Shown piece after piece: positions 27,984 to 37,284 of a DNA stretch of 64,000 nucleotides. Source of the DNA: Azospirillum thermophilum (lineage in GTDB: Bacteria > Pseudomonadota > Alphaproteobacteria > Azospirillales > Azospirillaceae). The notes beneath the pieces are model-generated. The model searched no databases and was not told where the DNA came from. It saw only the letters and a list, made by a program, of their open reading frames with translations. Both the position numbers and the translations under genes were made by a program. The stretch is taken from NCBI RefSeq assembly GCF_003130795.1, contig NZ_CP029354.1, positions 541,263 through 605,262 on the forward strand, written 5' to 3'. Position 1 is the first letter of the stretch. Every line of letters begins with the position of its first letter.

Positions 27984-28898
27984 TCATTTGCGCACCTCCG
28001 TTGTGCGGCGGCTGCCCGGCCGTGACGGTCCCGACGCCAGGGAACGCCGCTCCCGCCGGATCGCGGCCTGTGCCGCACCGGGAGACGCGAGGGCGCCTGT
28101 GGACCAAGGCGCCTGTCCGCTGGTGATGGGGTGGTTGATGAACCGAGGATAGCGGGTGGAGGGGAATGAAGCAAGAACGTCGCCGTCGGCGCGCTTGCGG
28201 TCAGGCGAGGTCGAAGACCAGCACCTCCGCCCCCTCCCCCGCTCGAACCGGATGGCGTCCTCGTCGCTGAAGGCCGCGCCGTCGCCGGCGGCCAGCGCCG
28301 TTCCGTTGACGGCGAGCCGGCCGCGCGCGACCTGCACCCAGGCATGGCGGCCGGGACGCAGCGTCAGCGTGGCGCTTTCGTCGCCGTCCAGCAGGGCGGC
28401 GTAGAGGTCGGCATCCTGGTGGATGGTCACGCTGCCCGCGCGCCCGTCCGGCGAGGCGACCAGCCGCAGCCGGCCGCGCTTGTCGGCATCCCCGAAGCTC
28501 TTCTGTTCGTAGCCGGCGGGCAGGCCGCGGCGCTCCGGCAGGATCCAGATCTGCAGGAAATGCACCGGCTCCTCCCGGGAGGCGTTGTATTCGCTGTGGC
28601 GGATGCCGGTGCCGGCGCTCATCCGCTGCACGTCGCCGGGCCGGATGACCGACCCGTTGCCCAGCGAATCCCGATGCTCCAGCGCGCCGTCCAGCACATA
28701 GGACACGATCTCCATGTCGGCATGGGCATGGGTCGGGAAGCCGCCGCCGGGGGCGACGCGATCCTCGTTGATGACCCGCAGGGTACGGAACCCCATGTGG
28801 CGCGGGTCGTGGTAGTGGCCGAAGGAAAAGCTGTGCCGGCTGTCCAGCCAGCCCATGTCGGCCACCCCGCGGTCGCCGGCCCGTCGGATCGTCATCAT
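27984..28898 (-). CDS. Pirin family protein, apparent frameshift near C-terminus
   Basis: Residues 1-215 match YhhW-type pirins (two cupin domains): [39 protein letters not shown] (metal His-x-His), [15 protein letters not shown] and [20 protein letters not shown]. These are iron-binding quercetinase-like proteins. The frame then runs through [15 protein letters not shown] into about 70 unrelated residues. In the adjacent frame the normal ending [16 protein letters not shown] is present, finishing at 28201. One extra G in the run at 28236-28240 (or 28230-28234) would restore it, giving a standard length of about 232 residues. A sequencing under-call is the simplest explanation; the 304-residue product is probably not real. 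Confidence 0.85.
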   Translation of the reverse strand: MMTIRRAGDRGVADMGWLDSRHSFSFGHYHDPRHMGFRTLRVINEDRVAPGGGFPTHAHADMEIVSYVLDGALEHRDSLGNGSVIRPGDVQRMSAGTGIRHSEYNASREEPVHFLQIWILPERRGLPAGYEQKSFGDADKRGRLRLVASPDGRAGSVTIHQDADLYAALLDGDESATLTLRPGRHAWVQVARGRLAVNGTALAAGDGAAFSDEDAIRFERGRGRRCWSSTSPDRKRADGDVLASFPSTRYPRFINHPITSGQAPWSTGALASPGAAQAAIRRERRSLASGPSRPGSRRTTEVRK

Positions 28899-29008
28899 CG
28901 TCCTGGTGCTCCCTCTGCCGCCAGCCTCCGGCCGGAGGCATCATATGGCGGCCGGGGCCGGCGGAAACAACGGGAGCTGGGCAAACGGGAGCTGGACAGG
29001 GCCGCCGG

Positions 29009-31066
29009 TCAGGCGGCCCGCGAGCGCTTCAGCTCCGCCCCCAGACGGTCGAGGCCGGCGACCACCTGACGGGAGAGCTCCTGCAGTTCGCCCATCCGCT
29101 GCTGCGCCTCGTCGTGCCGGCCTTCGGCCAGCAGCGCCAGCGTGTCGCGGCCCTTGGCGTGGACCTGCCGGTGGATGGGGAACAGCTCGCGGAAGGAGGC
29201 CAGCGCCACCATCGTCTCGTCGGTCACGCTGTCGTACCAGCGGCCGAGGCGGCAGGTATGGTGGGTGCTGAGGTCGGCCGGCAGCAGCGAGATCTTTCCG
29301 GCCACCGCATCGGCCACCTTGGCGACGAAGGCGCGGTGGTCGTTCTTGGTCATCTCGATCAGCTTTTCGACGCTGGTGGAGCAGAGCTGTTCGACCGTCG
29401 CGGTCGGAAGCCCGTCGCCGATGAAGTTCAGATGGTGGAAGCCCTCCTTGCAGGCGACCGCCTGCACCTCCAGCCGCACCCCCGCCGCCGGGATGGCGAG
29501 CGTCATGCGGGCACCCTGCGTGCAGGGCGCCGAGGAGGCGGCCATCGCGCCATATTCCGACAGGTCGTAGAGCAGGACCTGCTCCACCTTGCCGTCACGG
29601 TGGAGCTGCGCCTCGACCATGGCGGCGCGGCGGTTCTCCTTGCGGCGGTCGGCCAGCTTGGACGAGGTGCGGACCGCCTTCACCAGCAGCTTGCGCATGC
29701 CGCTCATGGATTCGTCCATGCGGTCGGCGCTCTCGTTCACCGTGTGGGCGACCTGATCGGCGCGGCGGACGCTGTCCTCCACCCGCTCCATGATGCGGTG
29801 GACGTCCTTGGCGCGCTCGGCGGTGATGCCGATGTTGCGGGCGATCTCGCTGGTGGCGGCGGTCTGTTCCTCCACCGCGGCGGAGATGTCCGCCGCCCCG
29901 GCCTCCATGCGCGAGATGGCCTGCGATACCGCGTCGATCATCTTCAGCGTCTCGCGCGTCACCTCCTGGATGGCGCCGACGCGGCCGGTGATGTCCTCGG
30001 CGGAGCGGGCCGACTGGTTGGCGAGGTTCTTGACCTCGCCCGCCACGACGGCGAAGCCCTTGCCGGCCTCGCCGGCGCGGGCGGCCTCGATGGTGGCGTT
30101 CAGCGCCAGCAGGTTGGTCTGGGCGGCGATGGAGCCGATGATCTCCACCACCCGGCCGATCTCCGCCGCCGCGCTGTCGAGCCGGTCGAGCACGGCGCGC
30201 GCCCCGCTCATCTGTCCCACCGCGTCGTGGGCGATGCGGGCGGTCTGGCTCACGCGGTCGGCGATCTCGGCGATGGAGGCGTGCAGTTCCTCGGCCGCCG
30301 CCGCGACCGTCTCGGCCGAGGACAGCGCCTCGCCGGCGGCGCCGGAGGCCGAGGCGGTGCTTTCGCCGACGGTGGCGGTCACGCCGGACATGGTCTGGGC
30401 GCTGCTGACCAGATCGTCGGTCAGGACGGTGACGCTCTCGACCGTCTCGATGACCTGCGTGTCGATCCGCTCGATCATGCCGTCGACCGCGGCGACCGTC
30501 TCGTGCGTCAGCGAATCCCAATAGGCCGACATGGCGAGGTCCATGTCGAGCAGGACGGCGCGGCTGACCGCGCGCAGCGTGTCGCCGAGTTCCCGGCGCC
30601 GGACGGCGGTGTTCAGCAGGCCGGGCTGCGCCGCGGCGACCGCCGCCAGCAGCTCGCCCAGGATGAAGGCGTAGCCCGACATGTACCATTGCGGCGTCAG
30701 GTCGATGCGGTGGTGCGCCAGCCCGATCCGCCGGGCGGAGTCGAGGTAGCGTTCGTCGAACCGGCCGTCGAACAGCATCGACCAGTGGCGCGCCTGCGCA
30801 TCCTTGGCCCGCTGCCGGGTCTCGGCATTGGGGAACCTGGCGGCCAGCTCCGGAACCGCCATCGTCCGCTCGTAGAACTGCCCGAGCAGACCGGGCAAGA
30901 CCTCCATAAGGACAGGCTTCACCCGACGCAAGACGTCGCCCGAGGACTCGTCAATTCCTATGTATGCGAACTGTTTGCCGGAGGCTGCCCGATGATTGCC
31001 GGTATCCATGTCATCCGCCCGTTTCCTGACGACCGCCCCCTTATGTCGCCGGAAAATGCTAATCAT
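29009..31066 (-). CDS. Soluble globin-coupled chemoreceptor with PilZ and CZB domains
   Basis: A 685-residue methyl-accepting protein without membrane segments. Domains in order: protoglobin sensor (about residues 30-180), with the heme-proximal region [20 protein letters not shown] matching HemAT; MCP signalling coiled coil with the hairpin tip around [20 protein letters not shown]; a PilZ-like domain with R-x3-R (RRKENRR) and D-x-S-x2-G (DLSEYGA), both c-di-GMP motifs; and a C-terminal chemoreceptor zinc-binding (CZB) domain with [10 protein letters not shown] and distal His residues ([12 protein letters not shown]). It should bind CheW/CheA and sense O2, second messenger and zinc or oxidants. 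The start is uncertain (31066 or ATG 31009, after the ADD). It stands alone on the strand. Confidence 0.9.
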   Translation of the reverse strand: MISIFRRHKGAVVRKRADDMDTGNHRAASGKQFAYIGIDESSGDVLRRVKPVLMEVLPGLLGQFYERTMAVPELAARFPNAETRQRAKDAQARHWSMLFDGRFDERYLDSARRIGLAHHRIDLTPQWYMSGYAFILGELLAAVAAAQPGLLNTAVRRRELGDTLRAVSRAVLLDMDLAMSAYWDSLTHETVAAVDGMIERIDTQVIETVESVTVLTDDLVSSAQTMSGVTATVGESTASASGAAGEALSSAETVAAAAEELHASIAEIADRVSQTARIAHDAVGQMSGARAVLDRLDSAAAEIGRVVEIIGSIAAQTNLLALNATIEAARAGEAGKGFAVVAGEVKNLANQSARSAEDITGRVGAIQEVTRETLKMIDAVSQAISRMEAGAADISAAVEEQTAATSEIARNIGITAERAKDVHRIMERVEDSVRRADQVAHTVNESADRMDESMSGMRKLLVKAVRTSSKLADRRKENRRAAMVEAQLHRDGKVEQVLLYDLSEYGAMAASSAPCTQGARMTLAIPAAGVRLEVQAVACKEGFHHLNFIGDGLPTATVEQLCSTSVEKLIEMTKNDHRAFVAKVADAVAGKISLLPADLSTHHTCRLGRWYDSVTDETMVALASFRELFPIHRQVHAKGRDTLALLAEGRHDEAQQRMGELQELSRQVVAGLDRLGAELKRSRAA

Positions 31067-31107
31067 TCGTTATAGGCGGAACGGCGGAGCAGCGGAACGG
31101 GCGGGCA

Positions 31108-32274
31108 CTATGTCGCGGGCGGCGGCTCCGTCAACGGCAGCGATACGATAAGCTGATCCAGAAGCAGCTCGTCCTGGACAGGAGGGGCAGACTCGCCGTC
31201 GGGAGGCTCCGCTTCGCCAAGCGCCTTCATGGCGATCGCATCGGACTCCCTGGCCGCCCGCCATTCGTCGGCGAGGTGCCGGACATGGGCTTCATAATTG
31301 TCCGGCGGCATGACAAGCAGAGGCTCGAAATCAGTCAGGATGAAGGGGCGGATCATGTTGGATTTGTGCCGGGCGAAGAACTCTTCGCAAAATTCCTTCA
31401 CGTGGTCTTTGGGAAGCCCTTTCTCCGAGCGTCCCTCAAGACTGTCCTCCAGCCGGGTCAGCTCATCATCCATCTGCGTGTCGATCCAGAAGATTGGGTA
31501 GGGCTTTCCTCCCAGCACACCCTTCAGCGTCTCACGGCCATCATATCGGAAGACGATGTCGTTCATATCCCGTTGCATTTGCGGCAGGGAGAGAATGAAC
31601 GCCGTCTCCAGCGAAAGGGTGAATTTCCTGGGAGTGGCCTTGGACGCGACGCGGAAACCCGTATCGATCGATGGCCCGATGTAATCGATGCTCAGCCCTC
31701 TACGCCCCTCATCCCCGGAGTGCCAGCGGTCGAGCAGGTCGTAATGGACCAGTTCCGGAATCTCGTCCTCGCTCTCGACGGTCTGGATATCGGAGGGTGG
31801 CTGGAAGATGACTTCGGAGTTCACAACGGGAAAACCGGCCACCCAGGCTGCCATCTTTACGTCCAGCGAGGAGCCCTTGTCCCGCAACTGCCGTCTATAT
31901 TCCTTTCCGGAGCGCAGCCAGCAGATCACCGTAGCGGCGCACTCTTTGGCGGTGGTGATCTCCATCACGTAGATCAGCTCGTCGCCGTTGCTCTTCCATA
32001 ACTGCGGCGTCTCGCCGGTCGGCTGCATCGGTTCGGACGCGACGGCGGAGCAGTAATGCTGCCAGTGTCTGGCGAATTTCGCCTGGAACTCCGTATAGAA
32101 CTTGGTGATCTCGACGAACCAGCGCGACCCGGCATCGGTCATCCGGTCGCCATCGTTCGGCGCCTGGATGGGAAAGGACCCGCTCTGCTTCAAGGCGGTC
32201 GACCCGACAAGGTCGATGCTCATGAACAGACGCATCCGCGGGTGCAGGAACTTCGGGATCCCCTCCAGCTTCAT
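31108..32274 (-). CDS. Divergent class III nucleotide cyclase-like protein coupled to an ImmA/IrrE peptidase
   Basis: A 388-residue protein with no obvious close named family. Residues 13-221 align by motif with a class III cyclase homology domain: metal Asp21 in FMSIDLVGST, Lys94 and metal Asp98 in LWKSNGDELIYV, AWVAGFPVV at the strand before the base site, and Asp197 followed by Asp204 and Arg208 in DYIGPSIDTGFRVASKA. The spacing of the D-x6-[N]-x3-R core is exact, but the usual transition-state Asn is Asp204. Lys94 with Asp197 would favour adenine. The C-terminal 160 residues (including PHILT-like IRPFILTDFEPLLVMPP) are unrecognised. Its ATG overlaps the peptidase stop (ATGA). The DNA is visibly less GC-rich than its neighbours. 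Confidence 0.75.
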   Translation of the reverse strand: MKLEGIPKFLHPRMRLFMSIDLVGSTALKQSGSFPIQAPNDGDRMTDAGSRWFVEITKFYTEFQAKFARHWQHYCSAVASEPMQPTGETPQLWKSNGDELIYVMEITTAKECAATVICWLRSGKEYRRQLRDKGSSLDVKMAAWVAGFPVVNSEVIFQPPSDIQTVESEDEIPELVHYDLLDRWHSGDEGRRGLSIDYIGPSIDTGFRVASKATPRKFTLSLETAFILSLPQMQRDMNDIVFRYDGRETLKGVLGGKPYPIFWIDTQMDDELTRLEDSLEGRSEKGLPKDHVKEFCEEFFARHKSNMIRPFILTDFEPLLVMPPDNYEAHVRHLADEWRAARESDAIAMKALGEAEPPDGESAPPVQDELLLDQLIVSLPLTEPPPAT

Positions 32275-32816
32275 CCGGTACTCTCTCGCAGCCCCAACGC
32301 CTCAGCCCGTATCCGGGCCGCTTTGGTCGAGACGCCGAATCTCTCGGCGACGGCGAAGACGTCTTGCCCCAGTTCCTCGTATGCCTCACGGAACTCCTGC
32401 TCCGGCATCAGGAAGGCCGCCGCGAACCAGTTCGCCTCCCATTCCGTTCGATCCGAACCATATCGGGCTGCCGCCATGGCCTGGATCGGCGACCCGTTCT
32501 GGCGCGCCAGGAGATAGTGCAGCACATAGTGGCCGATCTCATGCGCTATGGTGAACCGGTCCCGTTTCGGGCTGGTGTTCTTCGCGATGACGATGTCGAA
32601 GTCGCCGGGCTGGCGGACCAGGAGAGAACCGGAATCGGTCTCGTCGATCCCGGAGAAATCCTTGTAGGCCAGCCTGCCCCCAAGCTTCTTGAGAACCACG
32701 AACAGATCCCCGCCGGGTTCGAAGGACAGCTGCCCCGCAACGTTCTCGGCAAGGCGATGAACGGCCTGTTTGGTCAGGCCGCTCTCCTTCGGCGGAGAGA
32801 AGTCGTGGTCTGCCAT
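32271..32816 (-). CDS. ImmA/IrrE family metallo-endopeptidase
   Basis: A 181-residue peptidase with the zinc motif H92-E-I-G-H96 (TIAHEIGHYVLH) and the third ligand in E127-A-N-W-F-A-A-A-F-L-M-P, the DUF955 signature. The end FGVSTKAARIRAEALGL is the usual C-terminal helical segment. ImmA/IrrE enzymes cleave XRE-type repressors (for example ImmR or DdrO) to trigger stress or mobile-element responses. No XRE gene is adjacent here. The start is ATG 32816, with GGAGGG about 7 bases upstream; the longer frame to 32867 lacks a site. It is the first gene of a two-gene operon with the cyclase-like protein. Confidence 0.9.
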   Translation of the reverse strand: MADHDFSPPKESGLTKQAVHRLAENVAGQLSFEPGGDLFVVLKKLGGRLAYKDFSGIDETDSGSLLVRQPGDFDIVIAKNTSPKRDRFTIAHEIGHYVLHYLLARQNGSPIQAMAAARYGSDRTEWEANWFAAAFLMPEQEFREAYEELGQDVFAVAERFGVSTKAARIRAEALGLRESTG

Positions 32817-33007
32817 GGATGCCCTCCCTGGTCGAGCGCAATCTAGCTCACACACGCGCCGCGTCACCTGCGGCAGAGTGAATCACATCACCGGCGGCCG
32901 TAAAGGGTGTCGTCGAAAACCGGCCACTCCCATGCAGCCAGCCGGCCGCCGGCAACCGCGCCCCCTCCGGGAGGCGGGCACGGTCGGCGTCAGCCGAAGC
33001 GAAGTCC

Positions 33008-33633
33008 TCAGACCAGCTCGACCCGCTGGGCCACCGGCCCCTGGTCGCTGTCGAAGGCGACGTAGCGGACGTCCTCGCCGTCGGCGACGATCTCCAGGCC
33101 CGACTTGCGCAGGATGGTGCGGTCGAAGAACACAAGGTCGCCGTCGTCCCACGGCTCGATCAGGCCGGACTGGCTGTCCAGATTGTACCAGCGCACCGTG
33201 CCGTAGGCCGGCTCGCTCGACACCGGCGCGGCGGACGCCGGCTGGCGGGCCGGGCGGCGTTCGCGGCGCTGGCCCTCGGCCGGAGCCGGGGCGGCAGCGG
33301 AACCGGCGGCGGCCGGCGGAGCGACCGCGGGCTGGTCGCCGGCACCGGGATCGGCGGCGCGCTGGCGGCCGCGCGGCTTGGCCGGCTTCGGCGGGCCGGG
33401 GTCTCGGGCGGGGTGACGGAATGAATGGCGGCGACCTGCCGGCCCTTGGGGTTCTCCGCGACGTCGCAGACGAGCGTCGCCCCTTCCGGCAGGGCGGTCA
33501 GGCCAAGCGGCACCAGGACCGAGGAATGCACGAAGGCGTCCGGGCTGCCGTCCGGGAACCGGACGAAGCCGAACCCCTTGTCCGTCTTGTACCACTTGAC
33601 CGTTGCTTCGACGTTCTTGGCCTCTTCGCTCAC
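33008..33633 (-). pseudogene. Two-domain cold-shock protein, apparent frameshift in linker
   Basis: Two cold-shock domains lie in adjacent frames. CSD1 (from GTG 33633, VSEEAKNVEATVKWYKTDKG) includes FGFVRFPDGSPDAFVHSSVL. CSD2 (AYGTVRWYNLDSQSGLIEPW, then DLVFFDRTILRKSG and GPVAQRVELV) ends at 33008. The Pro/Ala/Arg-rich linker switches frame near 33398-33413, where one added C (for example in the four-base run at 33398-33401) gives a continuous protein of about 208 residues ending TPPETPGPPKPAKPRG into CSD2. Dual-CSD proteins of this type are common in alphaproteobacteria and bind RNA or ssDNA. Without the repair, the first frame runs on as low-complexity sequence to 33160. A strong hairpin precedes the gene. 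Confidence 0.8.
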
Positions 33634-33713
33634 AACTCGCTCTCTCTGCACCAGCCCATTCGCGCGGAAGATGGGCGCAATGCCGTCCGGACGCAATGGG
33701 GGAATGACCGACA

Positions 33714-33753
33714 GACCGCGTTCCGGCGCCATTTTTCGCGCCGGAACGCGGTC
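33714..33753 (-). promoter_or_regulatory. Perfect 16-bp inverted repeat upstream of the cold-shock gene
   Basis: GACCGCGTTCCGGCGC (33714-33729) is perfectly complementary to 33738-33753, with the eight-base loop CATTTTTC. It lies between the stop of the indolepyruvate oxidoreductase gene and the cold-shock start, both on the minus strand. It can be a factor-independent-like terminator for the first gene (though no T-run follows on that strand) or a structured 5' leader of the cold-shock mRNA, a class known for leader control. Confidence 0.65.
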
Positions 33754-33783
33754 CGGAGGGGCGGGGACGGAGGGCCGGACGGG

Positions 33784-36700
33784 TCAGGCGCTGCGCCGCC
33801 GGCCCTCGCCACCCTGCTCTCCCCCCTGCCCGCGCAGGCCGCCGAGCAGCTCGTCCCAGCGCCGCTCCGCCTCGCGCACCGCCCGCTCCTTGACCGGGCC
33901 GAAGCCGCGGATCTCCAGCGGCAGGGCGGCGAGCTCGACGGCGGCGGCATGGGTCTGCGCGGTCAGGTGCCGCAGGATCTCCTCCACCGTCTCCTCGTAG
34001 CGGGCGATCAGGCGGCGCTCCGTCCGCCGCTCCGCCGTGTAGCCGAACAGGTCGAAGGGCGTGCCGCGCAGCCGCTTCAGCCCGGCGAGCAGCCGCAGCA
34101 CCGGCAGGATGCGCGGCCCCAACGCGATCTTGTGCGGCTCGCCGAAGCCGTTCAGCCGGCGCGCCAGCATCGGCGGGGCGAGGTGGAAGACCAGCGTCCA
34201 GTCGCCGTCGAACTGCTCCTCCAGCTTGCGGCGGAAGCGCGGGTCGGCATGAAGCCGCGCCACCTCGTACTCGTCCTTGTAGGCCAGCAGCTTGTGATAG
34301 CCGCGGGCGACCGCCTCGGCCAGCGCGGTGGAGCCGGGGAGCACCGCCGCCTCGGCCGCGCGCACCCGCTCGACCAGGGCGCGGTAGCGGTCGGCATAGG
34401 CGGCGTCCTGATAGTCGACCAGGAAGGCGGCGCGGCGTCCGACGATGTCGGCCAGCGTCGAGGCGGGCTTCTCCTCCTCCTGGCCGAGGCCGGCCAGGAT
34501 CTCCGGCCGGTGGGCGGCGAGCCGGCCGAAGGTGAAGGCCCGCTGGTTCGCCTCGACCCCCACCCCGTTCAGCGCGATGGCGCGGGCCAGCGCGTCCAGC
34601 CCGACCGGCAGCAGCCCCTTCTGGAAGGCGAAGCCCATCAGGAAGACGTTGGCGAGGATGCTGTCGCCGAACAGGGCGGTGACGACGCGGTTGGCGTCCA
34701 CCACCTCCACCCGGTCGGGTCCGGCGGCGCGCTCCAGCGTGCGTAGCAGGCCGCCGGCGTCGGGGCGCTGGGCCGGATGGCGGGTGAAGGCGCCGGTCGG
34801 CGCGACATGGGCGTTGGCGACCACCCGCGTCCGGCCGGCCCGCACCGTGCGCAGCGCGTCGGGCGAGGCCGCGACCACCATGTCGCAGGCCAGCACGACC
34901 TGCGCCTGGCCGGGATCGATGCGCGTCTGGTTCAGCCGCTCCGGGCCCTGCGCCACCCGCAGGTAGCTGTAGACCGCCCCGCCCTTCTGCGCGAAGCCCA
35001 TGAAGTCGAGGACGGAGGAGGCCTTACCCTCGAGATGCGCGGCCATCGCCAGCACCGCACCGATGGTGACGACGCCGGTGCCGCCGACGCCGACGATCAG
35101 GATCTCCGCCGGGTCGTCGCCGACCGGGCGCAGGGGGTGCGGCAGCTCCTCCAGCGCGTCGCGGAAGCGGGCGGCGACGGCGGCGCTGTCGGGCTTGCGC
35201 AGGCTGCCGCCCATGACCGAGACGAAGCTGGGGCAGAAGCCCTCGACGCAGGTGTAGTCCTTGTTGCAGGAGGACTGGTCGATCTGGCGCTTGGTGCCGA
35301 ACTCCGTCTCCTTGGGCAGGATCGACAGGCAGTTGGACTTCCTGCCGCAGTCGCCGCAGCCTTCGCAGACCAGCTCGTTGATGACGGTGCGGCGCGCCGG
35401 GTCGGGGAACTTGCCGCGCTTGCGGCGCCGCCGCTTCTCGGCGGCGCAGGTCTGCTCGTAGACCAGGGCGGTCACGCCGGGGATCTCGCGCAGTTCGCGC
35501 TGCAGCGCATCCAGCTCGTCGCGGTGGTGGACGGTGGTGTAGGGGGCGAGGCCGGAGCGGGTGTCATAGGTCTCCGGCGCGTCGCTGACCACGGCGACCC
35601 GCCCCACCCCCTCGGCGCGGAGCTGGTGGGTGATGGCGGCGACGGAGATCGGACCGTCGACCGGCTGGCCGCCCGTCATCGCGACCGCGTCGTTGAACAG
35701 GATCTTGTAGGTGATGTTGGCCTTGGCGGCGACCGCCTGGCGGATCGCCAGCAGGCCGGAGTGGAAGTAGGTCCCCTCCCCCAGGTTCTGGAACATGTGC
35801 GGGCGCCTGGAGAAGGGCGCCTGCCCGACCCAGGTGACGCCCTCGCCGCCCATCTGGGCGAGGCCGCCGGTGTCGCGGTCCATCCAGGAGGCCATGAAGT
35901 GGCAGCCGATGCCGGCGCCGGCCTTGCTGCCCTCCGGCACGCGGGTGGAGCTGTTGTGCGGGCAGCCGGAGCAGAAATAGGGCGTGCGCGGGGTGGCGGG
36001 CATCGGCGCCCTGGGGGCCGGCAGCAGCTCGGCCAGCAGCGCCTCGAAGTTGCGGTCGGGGAAGCGGGCCTGCAGGCGGGCGGCCAGCGCCTTCGCCACC
36101 ATCCAGGGCCGCAGCTCGCCCGCCGCCGGCAGGAGCTCCGCCCCCGTCTCGTCGGTCTTGCCGATGACGGCGCGCGGCCTCTCGCCGTCCGGCAGGTGGA
36201 ACAGCAGGTCCTTGAGCTGCCCTTCGACCACCGGCGCCTTCTCCTCGACGACGAGGATCTGTTCGGCGCCGCGGGCGAAGGCGAGGATGCGCTCCGGCTC
36301 CAGCGGCCAGGACAGCCCGACCTTGTAGACGGAGAGGCCGAGCTGCCGCGCCTCGCGCTCGCCGATGCCGAGCTGGCGCAGCGCCTCCATCAGGTCGAGA
36401 TGCGCCTTGCCGGTGGTGACGATGCGCAGCCAGCCGCCCTGCCCGCCCCCCTGGCCCATCACCCGCCGGTCGAGCGGGTTGGCGCGGGCGAAGGCCTTCG
36501 CCGCGGCGACCTTGGCGAACAGCCGCTCCTCGATCAGCGAGCTGGGAAAGTCCGGCCAGCGGTAATGCAGCCCGCCCGGCGGCGGGGTGAAGTCCACCGG
36601 CATCCAGCCCTTGTCGAGCGGCGGCAGCGTCACGGTGCCGGAGCTCTCGACACTCTCCGAGATCGCCTTGAAGCCGACCCAGGCGCCGGAGAAGCGCGAC

Positions 36701-37284
36701 AGCGCCCAGCCGTAAAGCCCGAACTCCAGGTATTCGCGGATGCCGGCCGGGTTCAGGACCGGCATCGACCATGCCATCATCGAGATGTCGCTCTGATGCG
36801 GCATGCCGGAGGAGACGCAGCCATGGTCGTCGCCGGCCACCACCAGGACGCCGCCGCGGGGCGAACTGCCATAGGCGTTGGCGTGCTTCAGCGCGTCGCC
36901 GGCACGGTCGAGCCCCGGCCCCTTGCCGTACCACAGGCCGAAGACGCCGTCGAAGCGTCCCTCGCCGGAGGATTCCACCTGCTGGCTGCCCAGCACGGCG
37001 GTCGCCGCCAGCTCCTCGTTCACCGCCGGCAGGAAGGTGATGTCGTGGGCGGCCAGATGGTCGCGCGCCTGCCACAGCGCCTGATCCACCCCGCCGAGCG
37101 GCGACCCGCGATAGCCCGAGACGAAGCCGGCGGTGTTCAGCCCGGCCCGGCGGTCGCGCTCGCGCTGCAGCAGGAGCAGGCGGACGAGCGTCTGCGTGCC
37201 CGACAGGTAGACCTGCCCCTCGTCTCGGGTGTAGCGGTCGTCGAGCCGGTAGTCCCGGTCGATCCGGGCCACTGCGCCGTCCAT
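33784..37284 (-). CDS. Fused indolepyruvate ferredoxin oxidoreductase family protein
   Basis: A 1166-residue fusion of the alpha and beta halves. It has an N-terminal TPP-dependent pyruvate-oxidoreductase-like region (FVSGYRGSPLGGVDQALWQA, VNEELAATAVLGSQQ, VVAGDDHGCVSSGMPHQSD) and a TPP-binding part with GCHFMASWMDRDTG and ILFNDAVAMTGGQP. The iron-sulfur cluster region is CEGCGDCGRKSNC with CNKDYTCVEGFCP. A gamma-domain (ILIVGVGGTGVVTIGAVLAM, DFMGFAQKGGAVYSYLR) and a C-terminal DUF6537-like region follow. It oxidatively decarboxylates aryl- or branched 2-oxoacids to acyl-CoA with ferredoxin. GGGAGACGAGAG precedes ATG 37284. It is monocistronic, with a strong hairpin downstream. Confidence 0.93.
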   Translation of the reverse strand: MDGAVARIDRDYRLDDRYTRDEGQVYLSGTQTLVRLLLLQRERDRRAGLNTAGFVSGYRGSPLGGVDQALWQARDHLAAHDITFLPAVNEELAATAVLGSQQVESSGEGRFDGVFGLWYGKGPGLDRAGDALKHANAYGSSPRGGVLVVAGDDHGCVSSGMPHQSDISMMAWSMPVLNPAGIREYLEFGLYGWALSRFSGAWVGFKAISESVESSGTVTLPPLDKGWMPVDFTPPPGGLHYRWPDFPSSLIEERLFAKVAAAKAFARANPLDRRVMGQGGGQGGWLRIVTTGKAHLDLMEALRQLGIGEREARQLGLSVYKVGLSWPLEPERILAFARGAEQILVVEEKAPVVEGQLKDLLFHLPDGERPRAVIGKTDETGAELLPAAGELRPWMVAKALAARLQARFPDRNFEALLAELLPAPRAPMPATPRTPYFCSGCPHNSSTRVPEGSKAGAGIGCHFMASWMDRDTGGLAQMGGEGVTWVGQAPFSRRPHMFQNLGEGTYFHSGLLAIRQAVAAKANITYKILFNDAVAMTGGQPVDGPISVAAITHQLRAEGVGRVAVVSDAPETYDTRSGLAPYTTVHHRDELDALQRELREIPGVTALVYEQTCAAEKRRRRKRGKFPDPARRTVINELVCEGCGDCGRKSNCLSILPKETEFGTKRQIDQSSCNKDYTCVEGFCPSFVSVMGGSLRKPDSAAVAARFRDALEELPHPLRPVGDDPAEILIVGVGGTGVVTIGAVLAMAAHLEGKASSVLDFMGFAQKGGAVYSYLRVAQGPERLNQTRIDPGQAQVVLACDMVVAASPDALRTVRAGRTRVVANAHVAPTGAFTRHPAQRPDAGGLLRTLERAAGPDRVEVVDANRVVTALFGDSILANVFLMGFAFQKGLLPVGLDALARAIALNGVGVEANQRAFTFGRLAAHRPEILAGLGQEEEKPASTLADIVGRRAAFLVDYQDAAYADRYRALVERVRAAEAAVLPGSTALAEAVARGYHKLLAYKDEYEVARLHADPRFRRKLEEQFDGDWTLVFHLAPPMLARRLNGFGEPHKIALGPRILPVLRLLAGLKRLRGTPFDLFGYTAERRTERRLIARYEETVEEILRHLTAQTHAAAVELAALPLEIRGFGPVKERAVREAERRWDELLGGLRGQGGEQGGEGRRRSA

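Noticed and set aside
31000..33000. Integrative element boundaries around the peptidase/cyclase cassette
   Set aside because: No integrase, transposase, tRNA gene or flanking direct repeats were found; only the lower GC hints at transfer.
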